Origin: Photobacterium malacitanum
Lineage (GTDB): Bacteria; Pseudomonadota; Gammaproteobacteria; Enterobacterales; Vibrionaceae
Direction of reading: 5' to 3'
Assembly: GCF_900185615.1 (NCBI RefSeq)
Contig: NZ_FYAK01000008.1
Coordinates: forward strand, 62,001 to 126,000
Length of the DNA stretch: 64,000 bases
Position 1 is the stretch's first letter. Each line of letters opens with the position of its first letter. Positions 50,654 through 58,660 of the stretch are shown here, piece after piece. A program made the translations under genes and the position numbers. The notes under the pieces are model-generated. The model did no database searches. It was not told where the DNA came from and saw only the letters and a program-made list of their open reading frames with translations.

Positions 50654-51337
50654 TTATTTGGCAAATGGGTAGCGGGCAATAATGGTTTTAGCCTGACCGT
50701 TACTATTAACCGCAGCGATGCCTATTCCCAATGCATCAAACTTCAGCGGCTGAAATTTTTGGCCATAATTGGTCATAAACTGGGTTAGTTTTTGAGGATC
50801 AGATTGCGCTAATAAGGTGATATGGGGGTCAAAATTAGTAAAGACATTGGGACTACCGTAGCGTTGGAATGCGGCAAGTTTTTCAGGGTAGTGACTTACC
50901 CAAGCTGGCGCTTTTTGAGCCATGGTACGTAGTGGAGAGACAGTAATAGCTGCGGTATCAGCTAAACGTTGTAGCTCGCGAGTATTACTTATATCAAGCA
51001 TCAACCAGTCTCCTTTGGTGCGCTCAATATGTTCAAGTGTTAATGGAAATTGATGCCATTGGCTTGCTAGTTGTTGGGCTTGTTGCTTAAGTAATTTGAG
51101 ATTTGAGGTCGAATATTGTGATAAATAGAGCGTGATATGAGGTAAATAACCTTGACTATAAAGAGATGATAATTGTTGTTGTTTTAGTTGATTGCTAATG
51201 GTTGATACTGTTTTATCAACGTTGTGGCTTGGGATTAAAAATAGGTTATAACTGGTTGTTGAGGCAGGGGAAGGGGTTGCCAGTGCGACTTGACTGATGC
51301 TAAACAAAGCCAGTGTTAGCATGCATTTTTTAAGCAT
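50654..51337 (-). CDS. exported 2H phosphoesterase (LigT/2'-5' RNA ligase-like)
   Basis: This 227-residue precursor has a clear signal peptide (1-20, cut near VALA). The two diagnostic HxT motifs are His67-Ile-Thr69 in LPHITLYL and His172-Ile-Thr174 in DPHITLLA, the catalytic pairs of the 2H family that cleave cyclic phosphodiesters. Most bacterial relatives are cytosolic, so export to the periplasm is notable and suggests extracellular nucleotide or cyclic phosphate scavenging. The exact substrate cannot be told. Confidence 0.8.
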   Translation of the reverse strand: MLKKCMLTLALFSISQVALATPSPASTTSYNLFLIPSHNVDKTVSTISNQLKQQQLSSLYSQGYLPHITLYLSQYSTSNLKLLKQQAQQLASQWHQFPLTLEHIERTKGDWLMLDISNTRELQRLADTAAITVSPLRTMAQKAPAWVSHYPEKLAAFQRYGSPNVFTNFDPHITLLAQSDPQKLTQFMTNYGQKFQPLKFDALGIGIAAVNSNGQAKTIIARYPFAK

Positions 51338-51853
51338 TTGGGAATTCCTAAAAAAGTAATCGATAAGATATTATATTCCTTTTAAGCATGTTGTTTTGTG
51401 GTGGCGCTAACAACATTCAGCGTTAAAGCGTGTTGATTGACTATTCTTTAAGTGATTTTATCAGTGTGGTAGGGAATATTTTTCATGGTTGGCTTTGTCT
51501 TATTTTATAGGCGATAACGACGTATTTCATTAATGATGGATATTTTCAACGTAAACGCTAATTAATACCCTAAGTTACTATTAGGTTGTACTGAATATAG
51601 TATTGCAGTGGTATCTACCCAATACTATATCCCTACTTTATGTAATGATTTTCTGTGGTTTTAATAACAATAGCTTTAAGAACAGTATTAGTGATGACTT
51701 TAGTTGGTAAGGTAATAAAAACTAATGTAATTGTCATACAAAAAGCAATTATTATGACATGTGAGCATATTCAACATGCATTTAATGCACTTAATTAATA
51801 GTATTTTTACTTTTAGACTTTGAGTTACTGTTGATTAACTCAAAAGCCTAACA
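51338..51853. other. 516-base region before the flavin reductase gene
   Basis: No gene is seen. The right part holds a weak CRP-like site (TGTGA at 51760-51764, then six bases and TCAAC), an interrupted TGTCAT/ATGACA pair at about 51732-51760, and a perfect inverted repeat at 51819-51844 just before the start codon. Confidence 0.5.
51819..51844 (+). promoter_or_regulatory. inverted repeat over the ribosome-binding region
   Basis: TTTGAGTTA (51819-51827) and TAACTCAAA (51836-51844) are perfect 9-base arms 8 bases apart, ending 9 bases before the ATG at 51854. It could be an operator or an mRNA hairpin that limits translation. Confidence 0.45.
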
Positions 51854-53854
51854 ATGAATAGATCTGAACTCTTTACACCAATGAAAATTGGTAGCGTAAC
51901 AATTAAAAACCGAATTGTAATGGAACCAATGGGTCTAATGGGACTTGCTGGCCGTGAGGGCGAATTTAATCAACGCGCTGCTGATTATTTTGTTGAAAGA
52001 GCTAAAGGTGGTGTTGGTCTGATTATTACGGGCTTTACTAAGGTAGAAAATGAAATTGAGCGCATGAAAATGCCGACATTTACCTGTGTAACTCATAACC
52101 CCACTGCTTTTGAAAATTCATGTTATGAAATGATTGAGCGCGTGCATTCTTATGGCGCAAAAATCTTCTTACAAGTGTCTGCGGGCCTTGGTCGCGTAGC
52201 AAAACCGACCCTGCTTGAAACTCAACCGGTTGCACCAACAGAAGTACCTAACTACTGGCAACCTGATGTGATGTGTCGCGCCTTAACCACAGAAGAAGTG
52301 GAACGCATTATTTCTCGTTTTGAGGAAGCGGCAGCGATTGCTAAAAAAGTCGGTTTTGATGGTATCGAACTACACGCTGTGCACGAAGGTTATTTAGCCG
52401 ATCAATTTACCATGTCAGTGTTTAATAAAGATCGTAGCGACCGTTTTAACGGTGATCTTGAACAACGTGCAACTTTCCCAATTGAAATTCTTAAAGCGAT
52501 TCGTCGTGGTGCGGGTGAAAACTACCCTGTGACTGTACGTTACAGCATTCGTTCATTCATCAAAGAATTGGGTCAGGGGGGTATTAATATCGCAGCTAAA
52601 GAATCTGGACGCGATACTGAGGAAGGACTTGAGTTAGCTAAGATCCTTGAGAAAGCGGGTTATGATGGCTTTAATGCCGATACAGGATCTTATGATGCAT
52701 GGTATTGGGCACACCCACCACTATACGCGAAAGATGGCCTATACCTTCCATTTGTTAAACAGCTCAAAGATGTTGTTAATGTGCCTATCATTATGGGCGG
52801 TAAGATGGGTGATCCTCAACTTGCTCAAGACTCGATTAAAAATGGTTCGATTGATTTTGTTGGTTTAGCACGTCCGTTATTGACTGATCCTGAATGGCCA
52901 AATAAGGTCATGAAAAATCGTGAAGAGCAGATTCGTCCATGTATTGGTTGTCATGATGGCTGTCTACAACGTATTTTCAATCACAAGCCAATTTCATGTT
53001 CAGTGAACCCTGCTTGTGGTCGTGAAAAAATCTATAACATTGAAAAAGCACTAGAGCCTAAGCGTGTAATTGTTATTGGTGGTGGTATTGCGGGTCTTGA
53101 AAGTGCTCGAGTGGCAAAACTTGCTGGCCATGAAGTGAAGCTGTTTGAAAAATCAGATCAAATTGGTGGTCATATTTATGAAGCTGCCGCTCCTGATTTC
53201 AAAAAGGCAGATGAGAAACTACTGGATTGGTATCGTGTTGAGCTAGAGCGTCTTGCTGTACCAATGTATTTAAATACTGCTATTGATAAAGACTCAAAAG
53301 AGTTAGATGACGCGCAAGCAGTGATTATTGCAACAGGTTCAGTGCCAGTACGTTTACGTAATATTGAAGGTATTGATGAGCCACAGATTTGCAGCGCTGA
53401 TGATATTTTATTAGCTAAAAAGCCAGTTGGCGATAATGTCGTTATTATTGGTGGTGGTTTAGTGGGCTGTGAAGTTGCACTATGGCTTAAGAATCAAGGT
53501 AAGCAAGTAACTGTGGTTGAGTATCTGTCTAAAGTCATGGATGGTGGTGCTGATACCAACTGGGCTAACAAATCAATGTTGCTTGATTTAATGGAAGAAG
53601 CGCAAGTTAACATTATGACCAGCAGTAAGTTTGTCGGTTATAAAAATGGCCATGCGCATATCGAAACAGCGAATGGCGTTGAGCAGATTGTGGCTGATAA
53701 TGTGTGTATTGCGGTTGGTTACTCAAGCGTTAACGATCTTCATGAAGAGATTTTAAGCCGCGGTAAAGATACCTACCTTATTGGTGATGCACGTAAAGTG
53801 TCTAATATTATGAATGCGGTTTGGGATGCTTACGAAGTCGCACGTAATATTTAA
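51854..53854 (+). CDS. Old-Yellow-Enzyme/Fe-S flavin reductase (2,4-dienoyl-CoA or enoate reductase-like)
   Basis: This 666-residue enzyme has an N-terminal OYE barrel (1 to about 355), a four-cysteine Fe-S site CxxCxxxCx11C from CIGCHDGC near 362-381, and C-terminal FAD and NAD(P) Rossmann folds at GGGIAGLESA near 409 and GGGLVGCEVA near 533. This is the architecture of 2,4-dienoyl-CoA reductase, clostridial enoate reductase and trimethylamine dehydrogenase. The substrate is unknown. No fatty-acid oxidation genes adjoin it. A start hairpin may control translation. Confidence 0.85.
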   Translation: MNRSELFTPMKIGSVTIKNRIVMEPMGLMGLAGREGEFNQRAADYFVERAKGGVGLIITGFTKVENEIERMKMPTFTCVTHNPTAFENSCYEMIERVHSYGAKIFLQVSAGLGRVAKPTLLETQPVAPTEVPNYWQPDVMCRALTTEEVERIISRFEEAAAIAKKVGFDGIELHAVHEGYLADQFTMSVFNKDRSDRFNGDLEQRATFPIEILKAIRRGAGENYPVTVRYSIRSFIKELGQGGINIAAKESGRDTEEGLELAKILEKAGYDGFNADTGSYDAWYWAHPPLYAKDGLYLPFVKQLKDVVNVPIIMGGKMGDPQLAQDSIKNGSIDFVGLARPLLTDPEWPNKVMKNREEQIRPCIGCHDGCLQRIFNHKPISCSVNPACGREKIYNIEKALEPKRVIVIGGGIAGLESARVAKLAGHEVKLFEKSDQIGGHIYEAAAPDFKKADEKLLDWYRVELERLAVPMYLNTAIDKDSKELDDAQAVIIATGSVPVRLRNIEGIDEPQICSADDILLAKKPVGDNVVIIGGGLVGCEVALWLKNQGKQVTVVEYLSKVMDGGADTNWANKSMLLDLMEEAQVNIMTSSKFVGYKNGHAHIETANGVEQIVADNVCIAVGYSSVNDLHEEILSRGKDTYLIGDARKVSNIMNAVWDAYEVARNI

Positions 53855-53878
53855 TTAGCACCAATAAACTAAATATTA

Positions 53879-53909
53879 AGGCACACTCATTTGAGTGTGC
53901 TTTTTTTTA
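53879..53909 (+). terminator. terminator after the flavin reductase gene
   Basis: GCACACTCA pairs with TGAGTGTGC around TT, followed by eight T's. Confidence 0.92.
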
Positions 53910-53942
53910 TTTGTTGTTAGTGAAGATGGCGTCGAGGTTTTA

Positions 53943-54176
53943 GGAGCGAGATACGAGATGCGAGATGTGAGGAGCGAGATGTGAGGTGCGAGATGTGAGG
54001 TGCGAGGTGCGAGATACGAGGTGCGAGGTGCGAGGTGCGAGGTGCGAGATGCGAGATGTGAGATACGAGATGTGAGATGCGAGGTGCGAGATACGAGGTG
54101 CGAGATACGAGGTGCGAGATACGAGGTGCGAGATGCGAGATGTGAGGTGCGAGATACGAGATACGAGATACGAGAT
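53943..54176. repeat. 33-copy degenerate heptamer array
   Basis: Thirty-three head-to-tail heptamers fill 53943-54173 in perfect register. Only five versions occur: GGTGCGA (12), GATACGA (9), GATGCGA (4), GATGTGA (6) and GGAGCGA (2). A partial GAT follows. No spacers are present, so it is not a CRISPR array. Open frames across it on the minus strand give only repeats such as SHLAPRI and are considered artefacts of a 7-base period with no stop. It abuts a decayed IS110 gene. Confidence 0.95.
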
Positions 54177-54183
54177 TAGAGTG

Positions 54184-54457
54184 TAGTGGTTTCGAGGGAC
54201 CCGCTCGATACATCCTGACAATTTGAGCCGGGAGCAGATGAATATGATGCTTATTATTTTGAAAATATCGCTCCCCAATAATGAGCAGAGCCACACGCCG
54301 CCATATAAATTATAGATGTAGGATATTGGGCTATAAATGCGACCATTTAAGGTTGAGACATGTTTTGATTAGACTTTAATTTTCCATGTTGATTAAACAA
54401 TGCAACTTGAAAAACGTTTTTAGCGAGATCAATACAAATAGTGCTAGGCTTATTCAT
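54184..54457 (-). pseudogene. IS110-family transposase, 5' remnant
   Basis: On the minus strand an ATG at 54457, with AAAAAGGAG upstream, opens MNKPSTICIDLAKNVFQVAL, the typical IS110 N-terminus with the first catalytic Asp at residue 10. A TAA at 54347-54349 interrupts the frame after residue 36. The frame then continues with MVAFIAQ and ACGSAHYWG, shifts, and continues as ERYFQ and HHIHLLPAQIVRMYRAG, which is the next conserved block. Homology ends near 54184, where the heptamer array takes over. So it has a nonsense codon, a frameshift and loss of the 3' two thirds. Confidence 0.85.
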
Positions 54458-54566
54458 GGTGTGGGCTCCTTTTTGGTTGACGCTATAACTGTAGCTGACA
54501 ATGTCAGTAAGGTGGGGAGTTCATACCACTGAGGAAGAGCTGTTACACAGAATTATTTACAGGATC
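54458..54566 (-). mobile_element. IS110 upstream remnant with a possible IS256-type end
   Basis: This noncoding strip lies upstream of the IS110 ATG. In IS110-group elements the upstream strip encodes the bridge RNA; at about 110 bases here it is too short to be complete. The outer part on the minus strand (54566 towards 54531) reads GATCCTGTAAATAATTCTG and onward, which resembles terminal repeats of IS256-type elements from memory. Both identities are tentative. Confidence 0.4.
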
Positions 54567-54567
54567 T

Positions 54568-54598
54568 AAAAAAGGCATGCTATTACTAGCATGCCCTA
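54568..54598 (-). terminator. terminator of cadA
   Basis: On the minus strand GGGCATGCTA...TAGCATGCC (9-bp stem, 4-base loop) is followed by six T's, 26 bases after the cadA stop. Confidence 0.88.
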
Positions 54599-54623
54599 AT
54601 ATGACTTATGTCGATCGTATTGA

Positions 54624-56756
54624 TTACTGCTTGATCACTTTCACTTTGTAAACACCATCAACGTTGTAAACACCGTGAATGTCAGTTTCAAAGCCAGGGA
54701 AGTGATTACCAATTTCGCATAGCATTTCAAGGAAATCTAATACAGGGCGAGATTGCTCAGTCACCATTTCACCAGGAAGCACAACAGGCACGCCTGGAGG
54801 ATAAGGAAGGATCATATTGGCACTGATTTCATTGACCATTTCTGATAATGGAATCTCACGAACCTCACCACGTAGTTCTTGTTGCCATGCATCATGTGGT
54901 GTCATCTTCATTTCTGGTAACACATCAAATGCTTTGTACATCAGTTCTGGCAATTGGAATTTCACGGTTAAATCGTGAATGCCTTGTGCAAGATCTTGTA
55001 CACGCATATTAGCGTAGAATTGAGGATCTTCTTGGTATAACGATGGCAAGAATGACTTGATAGTCATGTTACGATCATAGCCACGTTTGAACTCTGTTAA
55101 TGCACGTAATAGCTGCATTGCTTTTGGTTTGTCAATACCAATTGAGAATAAGAATAATAGGCTGTATGGACCTGTTTTTTCAACCACGATACCATGTTGG
55201 TCAAGGAACTTAGCTACAATAGAAGCCGGAATACCTGTTGTAGATAGTTCGCCCTCTTCGTTCATTCCTGGAGTAAGTAGGGTGATCTTAATTGGATCAA
55301 GGAACATATGATCTTCATCGATATTCTTAAAACCATGCCATTTATCATTAGGGTTTAGGTTCCAACATTCCGTTGTTTCAATGTTTTCTGGTTGCCAAAC
55401 ATCAAAGAACCAGCCATCACATTCAGAGCGTAGTTTTTTGATTTCTTTACGGAAACGAATTGCGCGGTCGATTGAGTCTTGAATTAAACGACGACCAGCA
55501 TTGCCATGCATCATCGCTGCAGAAATTTCAGCAGACGCCACAATACCGTATTGTGGTGATGTTGAAGTGTGCATCATGAATGCTTCGTTAAAAGACTCTT
55601 CTTCAAGCTCACCTTTAACATGAATCATGGAAGCTTGTGAGAATGCAGCCAGTAATTTATGGGTTGATTGTGTTTCATAGAACACTTTACCCGGCATTGC
55701 TTCACCACTCATACCACATTTACCTTCGTAAATAGGGTTAAAGTTAGTGTAAGGCACCCAAGCACTATCAAAGTGGATAAACTTAGTATCCAGTGACTCT
55801 TTGATAAATTGGGTGTTGTAGAACAAACCATCGTAAGTTGAGTTAGTGACTACCGCATAACCTGGTTTAGTAGCTCCTGGCGTATTTGCTACTTTTTCTG
55901 CAATGACTTCACGGCTAAATTCACTCTTAGGAATACCCCCTAAAATACCGTAAGCGTTACGTGTCGGACGGAAGTAAATTGGCACAACATCGGTCATCAT
56001 CATCATGTGAGTTAATGATTTATGACAGTTACGGTCAACTAATACTGTGCTGCCAGCAGGGGCTGAGAACATACCAACAATTTTGTTCGCAGTTGAAGTA
56101 CCGTTAGTCACAATGTAAGAACGATCTGCGTTAAATGTACGTGCAATGTATTCTTCAGCTTCTTTATGAGGACCTGAGTGATCCAACAATGAGCCAAGTT
56201 CAGGCATTGAGATTGAAATATCTGCTTTAAAGGTATTTGCGCCGTAGAAATCGTAGAAAATGCTACCTACAGGACTTTTATTAAATGCAGTACCAGACAT
56301 GTGACCCGGTGTACAGAAGGTATATTTAGCTTCATCTACATAGTTAAATAATGCTTTGGTTAGCGGTGGTAGAATACTGTCTTTGTAATCTTCAGTTGCT
56401 TGCTCAATCTTATGCGCAATATCAGAAGCACTACCAAGGCAATATTCAAAGAAGTAAATATTTAAACGAAGATCAGCTAAATTGATATCTAAAGTAGAAT
56501 GTTCATTAGCAAATGCATATAACGGTAGTTTCTCGTTAATTTGGTTAATTTGCTGGCACAAGTCTAATGAGTAAGTATCCCAGTCAAAAATCACACCACT
56601 GATACGTGGATTCATTTCAAGTAGTTTCATTAAATCTTTTTCGTCAACAGGGTATACAACTTTGTAGCCACGTGTTGCTAATGCTTGTTCTAATTCTTGA
56701 ACTGGGTATTTTTTGAAGAATACACCTAAGTTATTTAAGATTGCTATAGTATTCAT
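54624..56756 (-). CDS. cadA: lysine decarboxylase
   Basis: This 710-residue PLP enzyme makes cadaverine and CO2 from lysine, consuming a cytosolic proton. PLP Lys367 lies in STHKLLAAF, the same number as in E. coli CadA (715 residues). The N-terminal wing domain (1 to about 125) and large C-terminal domain are present. In-frame ATG 56792 would add 12 residues before MNTIAILN; 56756 with GGAGAT upstream is preferred. It is downstream of cadB with an 88-base gap containing a strong hairpin. Confidence 0.95.
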   Translation of the reverse strand: MNTIAILNNLGVFFKKYPVQELEQALATRGYKVVYPVDEKDLMKLLEMNPRISGVIFDWDTYSLDLCQQINQINEKLPLYAFANEHSTLDINLADLRLNIYFFEYCLGSASDIAHKIEQATEDYKDSILPPLTKALFNYVDEAKYTFCTPGHMSGTAFNKSPVGSIFYDFYGANTFKADISISMPELGSLLDHSGPHKEAEEYIARTFNADRSYIVTNGTSTANKIVGMFSAPAGSTVLVDRNCHKSLTHMMMMTDVVPIYFRPTRNAYGILGGIPKSEFSREVIAEKVANTPGATKPGYAVVTNSTYDGLFYNTQFIKESLDTKFIHFDSAWVPYTNFNPIYEGKCGMSGEAMPGKVFYETQSTHKLLAAFSQASMIHVKGELEEESFNEAFMMHTSTSPQYGIVASAEISAAMMHGNAGRRLIQDSIDRAIRFRKEIKKLRSECDGWFFDVWQPENIETTECWNLNPNDKWHGFKNIDEDHMFLDPIKITLLTPGMNEEGELSTTGIPASIVAKFLDQHGIVVEKTGPYSLLFLFSIGIDKPKAMQLLRALTEFKRGYDRNMTIKSFLPSLYQEDPQFYANMRVQDLAQGIHDLTVKFQLPELMYKAFDVLPEMKMTPHDAWQQELRGEVREIPLSEMVNEISANMILPYPPGVPVVLPGEMVTEQSRPVLDFLEMLCEIGNHFPGFETDIHGVYNVDGVYKVKVIKQ

Positions 56757-56780
56757 TATTGAATATCTCCAGGGTGAACA

Positions 56781-56821
56781 AAGGCGCACCACTCCAATTT
56801 GGGAGGTGTAATGTGCGCCTT
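56781..56821 (-). other. hairpin between cadB and cadA
   Basis: AAGGCGCAC (56781-56789) pairs with GTGCGCCTT (56813-56821), with an inner CACTCC/GGGAGGTG stem. It has only a short T run, so it may partly terminate or protect cadB mRNA and set the cadB:cadA ratio. Confidence 0.65.
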
Positions 56822-56844
56822 GATAATATTATTAGGGAGTAAAC

Positions 56845-58197
56845 TTAGTGAGATTGAGCCACTTTATTCGCTTGTTCTTGTTGTTCCAGTTGTAAGTGTT
56901 GACGGAAGCCAAGCTTACGAGCGTAGAACATGAAGATAGCTAGCGAAACAACGAAAGTTGCGGCTAATGCTGATGGATCTGCACCGATAAGTGCGATGAA
57001 ACAGAAGATACATGCAACACCTGCAAACAACATTACAAACACATTGCGAGTTGTCATACCTTCGTAACGAATTAAGTTAACAGCTGAGTAGAAGTAAGGC
57101 AGCATAGTTAATAGCACTGCGTCAGATGTTAGGATGTCAAATAAGTTTGAAGCATGGCTATCACTAGAGCTAAAGATAGTGATAGCAATCATTAGAATCG
57201 TCATCATTACAGATGCTAAAACCAAGCCTTTTTTAGCGACGCCGTTTTTATCAGTTTCACCAAAAACAGCAGGGAAGTTGCCATCATTAGCTGCACGTTT
57301 GCCGGCCTCACCAACTAACATCATCCAAGAACCTAGAGATGTAAAGCACGCTAAAGCGGTAAATGCTGCAACAAATGGAGCCGTCCAAGCACCAAAGATA
57401 GCGGTTGTTGCAAGTGCGAATGGTGCACCAGAAGCTGCTACTTCAGAGGCTGGGAACATACCAGCGATAACTTGGGTTGATAGAATATAAATAACACCTG
57501 CAATAACGGTTCCAAGCAGTGTCGCTAATGGAACGGTTTTCTTTGGATTTTTAACCATACCCGATGATACCGCTGCTGATTCAACACCAACAAATGACCA
57601 AAGAGTGATTAGTACCGCGCTAACAATAGCGTGTGAATTTGAGCTATGTGATGTATTCCAGTTTTGCATGTAAGTTGTCGCATCAAAATGGCCCCAACCA
57701 ACAACTGCAGTACCAACGATAGGAACAAGAATAAGTACTAAGCCTAAAGTACATAGACGACTTACCCACGAACCACCCAATAAGTTAATAATGGTGAAAA
57801 TCCAAACTGAGGCAATAGTTGCGATTGCCGCTGGAATAGTGTTGTTCAAAATTGGGAAGAACACAGAAAGGTACGATACCCCAGTGATAGCGATAGCAAG
57901 ATTACCGATCCAGTTAGCGTGGTAATAAAGCACACCAGTTTGGAAACCAAAAGCAGGCGAAACTTCACCAGCGTAGGCAATAGGACCACCTTCTTGGGGG
58001 TTGTTCGTTGCTAAACGAGCGTAAACAAAGGCCAAAGACAAGGCGCCAACTAAACAAATAATCCAGCTATAAATAGATATTGAACCTACTTTTGCTAATG
58101 TCGATGGCAAGAGTGCGATACCACTACCCATCATATTACCGGCTACTACACCGGTACAGGCGATTAAGCCTATCTTTTTTGATGTATCGGACGACAT
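56845..58197 (-). CDS. cadB: lysine/cadaverine antiporter
   Basis: This 450-residue APC-family membrane protein exchanges external lysine for internal cadaverine. It has about 12 segments. SSDTSKKIGLIACTGVVAGNMMGSG at the N-terminus contains the family's substrate loop, and the sequence follows E. coli CadB (444 residues) throughout. In-frame ATG 58230 would add 11 residues; GGAGATCGTTAC before the ATG at 58197 fits better. It is the first gene of the cadBA operon. Confidence 0.94.
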   Translation of the reverse strand: MSSDTSKKIGLIACTGVVAGNMMGSGIALLPSTLAKVGSISIYSWIICLVGALSLAFVYARLATNNPQEGGPIAYAGEVSPAFGFQTGVLYYHANWIGNLAIAITGVSYLSVFFPILNNTIPAAIATIASVWIFTIINLLGGSWVSRLCTLGLVLILVPIVGTAVVGWGHFDATTYMQNWNTSHSSNSHAIVSAVLITLWSFVGVESAAVSSGMVKNPKKTVPLATLLGTVIAGVIYILSTQVIAGMFPASEVAASGAPFALATTAIFGAWTAPFVAAFTALACFTSLGSWMMLVGEAGKRAANDGNFPAVFGETDKNGVAKKGLVLASVMMTILMIAITIFSSSDSHASNLFDILTSDAVLLTMLPYFYSAVNLIRYEGMTTRNVFVMLFAGVACIFCFIALIGADPSALAATFVVSLAIFMFYARKLGFRQHLQLEQQEQANKVAQSH

Positions 58198-58660
58198 GTA
58201 ACGATCTCCAAATAATACAATTATATTCAAAATGTTTAAGCACGTTTAACGTCAGTAATAAGAAGGCTTTTGCTTCTAGGTAATCAATGACGAGTAATTT
58301 CGATTTAATCTACAGCAGATGGAAAACTTAATTAAATAACCTTCTACTCAACGATGTTTAAATAATAAAGTTGGTTTTTTTTACGTTAATTTATTTTTAA
58401 GTTATTTTAAAACAGTATCTTATGTTGGTTGTGAAAAAATAAATTATTTATCATTAAAATAAACCCTGTTTGATAATCGTTATAAACTTGGGAAGTAATC
58501 CCAGTGCCATTATTGTTGCCAATGCTAAATCGACATGGTTATTAGCGATGATCACAAAATACAGGTCTGCGTATTGCGACCTGCTAAAAGGTAAATTGGT
58601 TACTCACTGGAAATGAAATAAATAGTGCTGTTTAATAGTAAATCTTTAGATGCTGTAAAT
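58198..58660. other. cadC-cadB intergenic region
   Basis: These 463 bases are AT-rich and should hold the cadBA promoter and CadC sites. I cannot name exact CadC boxes. A CAGGTC/GACCTG stem at 58562-58583, followed on the minus strand by TATTTTG, is a weak cadC terminator. Confidence 0.5.

Noticed and set aside
51760-51775. CRP site before the flavin reductase
   Set aside because: Only TGTGA and TCA fit; the second half-site is off by two bases, so it is mentioned but not called.
53943-54176. CRISPR-like array
   Set aside because: The units are 7 bases, directly abutting, with no spacers and no cas genes.
53917-54296. Two overlapping minus-strand reading frames of 118-125 residues rich in SHLAPRI repeats
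   Set aside because: They are by-products of the 7-base repeat, which lacks stops on that strand in more than one frame; the N-terminal parts are pieces of the IS110 remnant.
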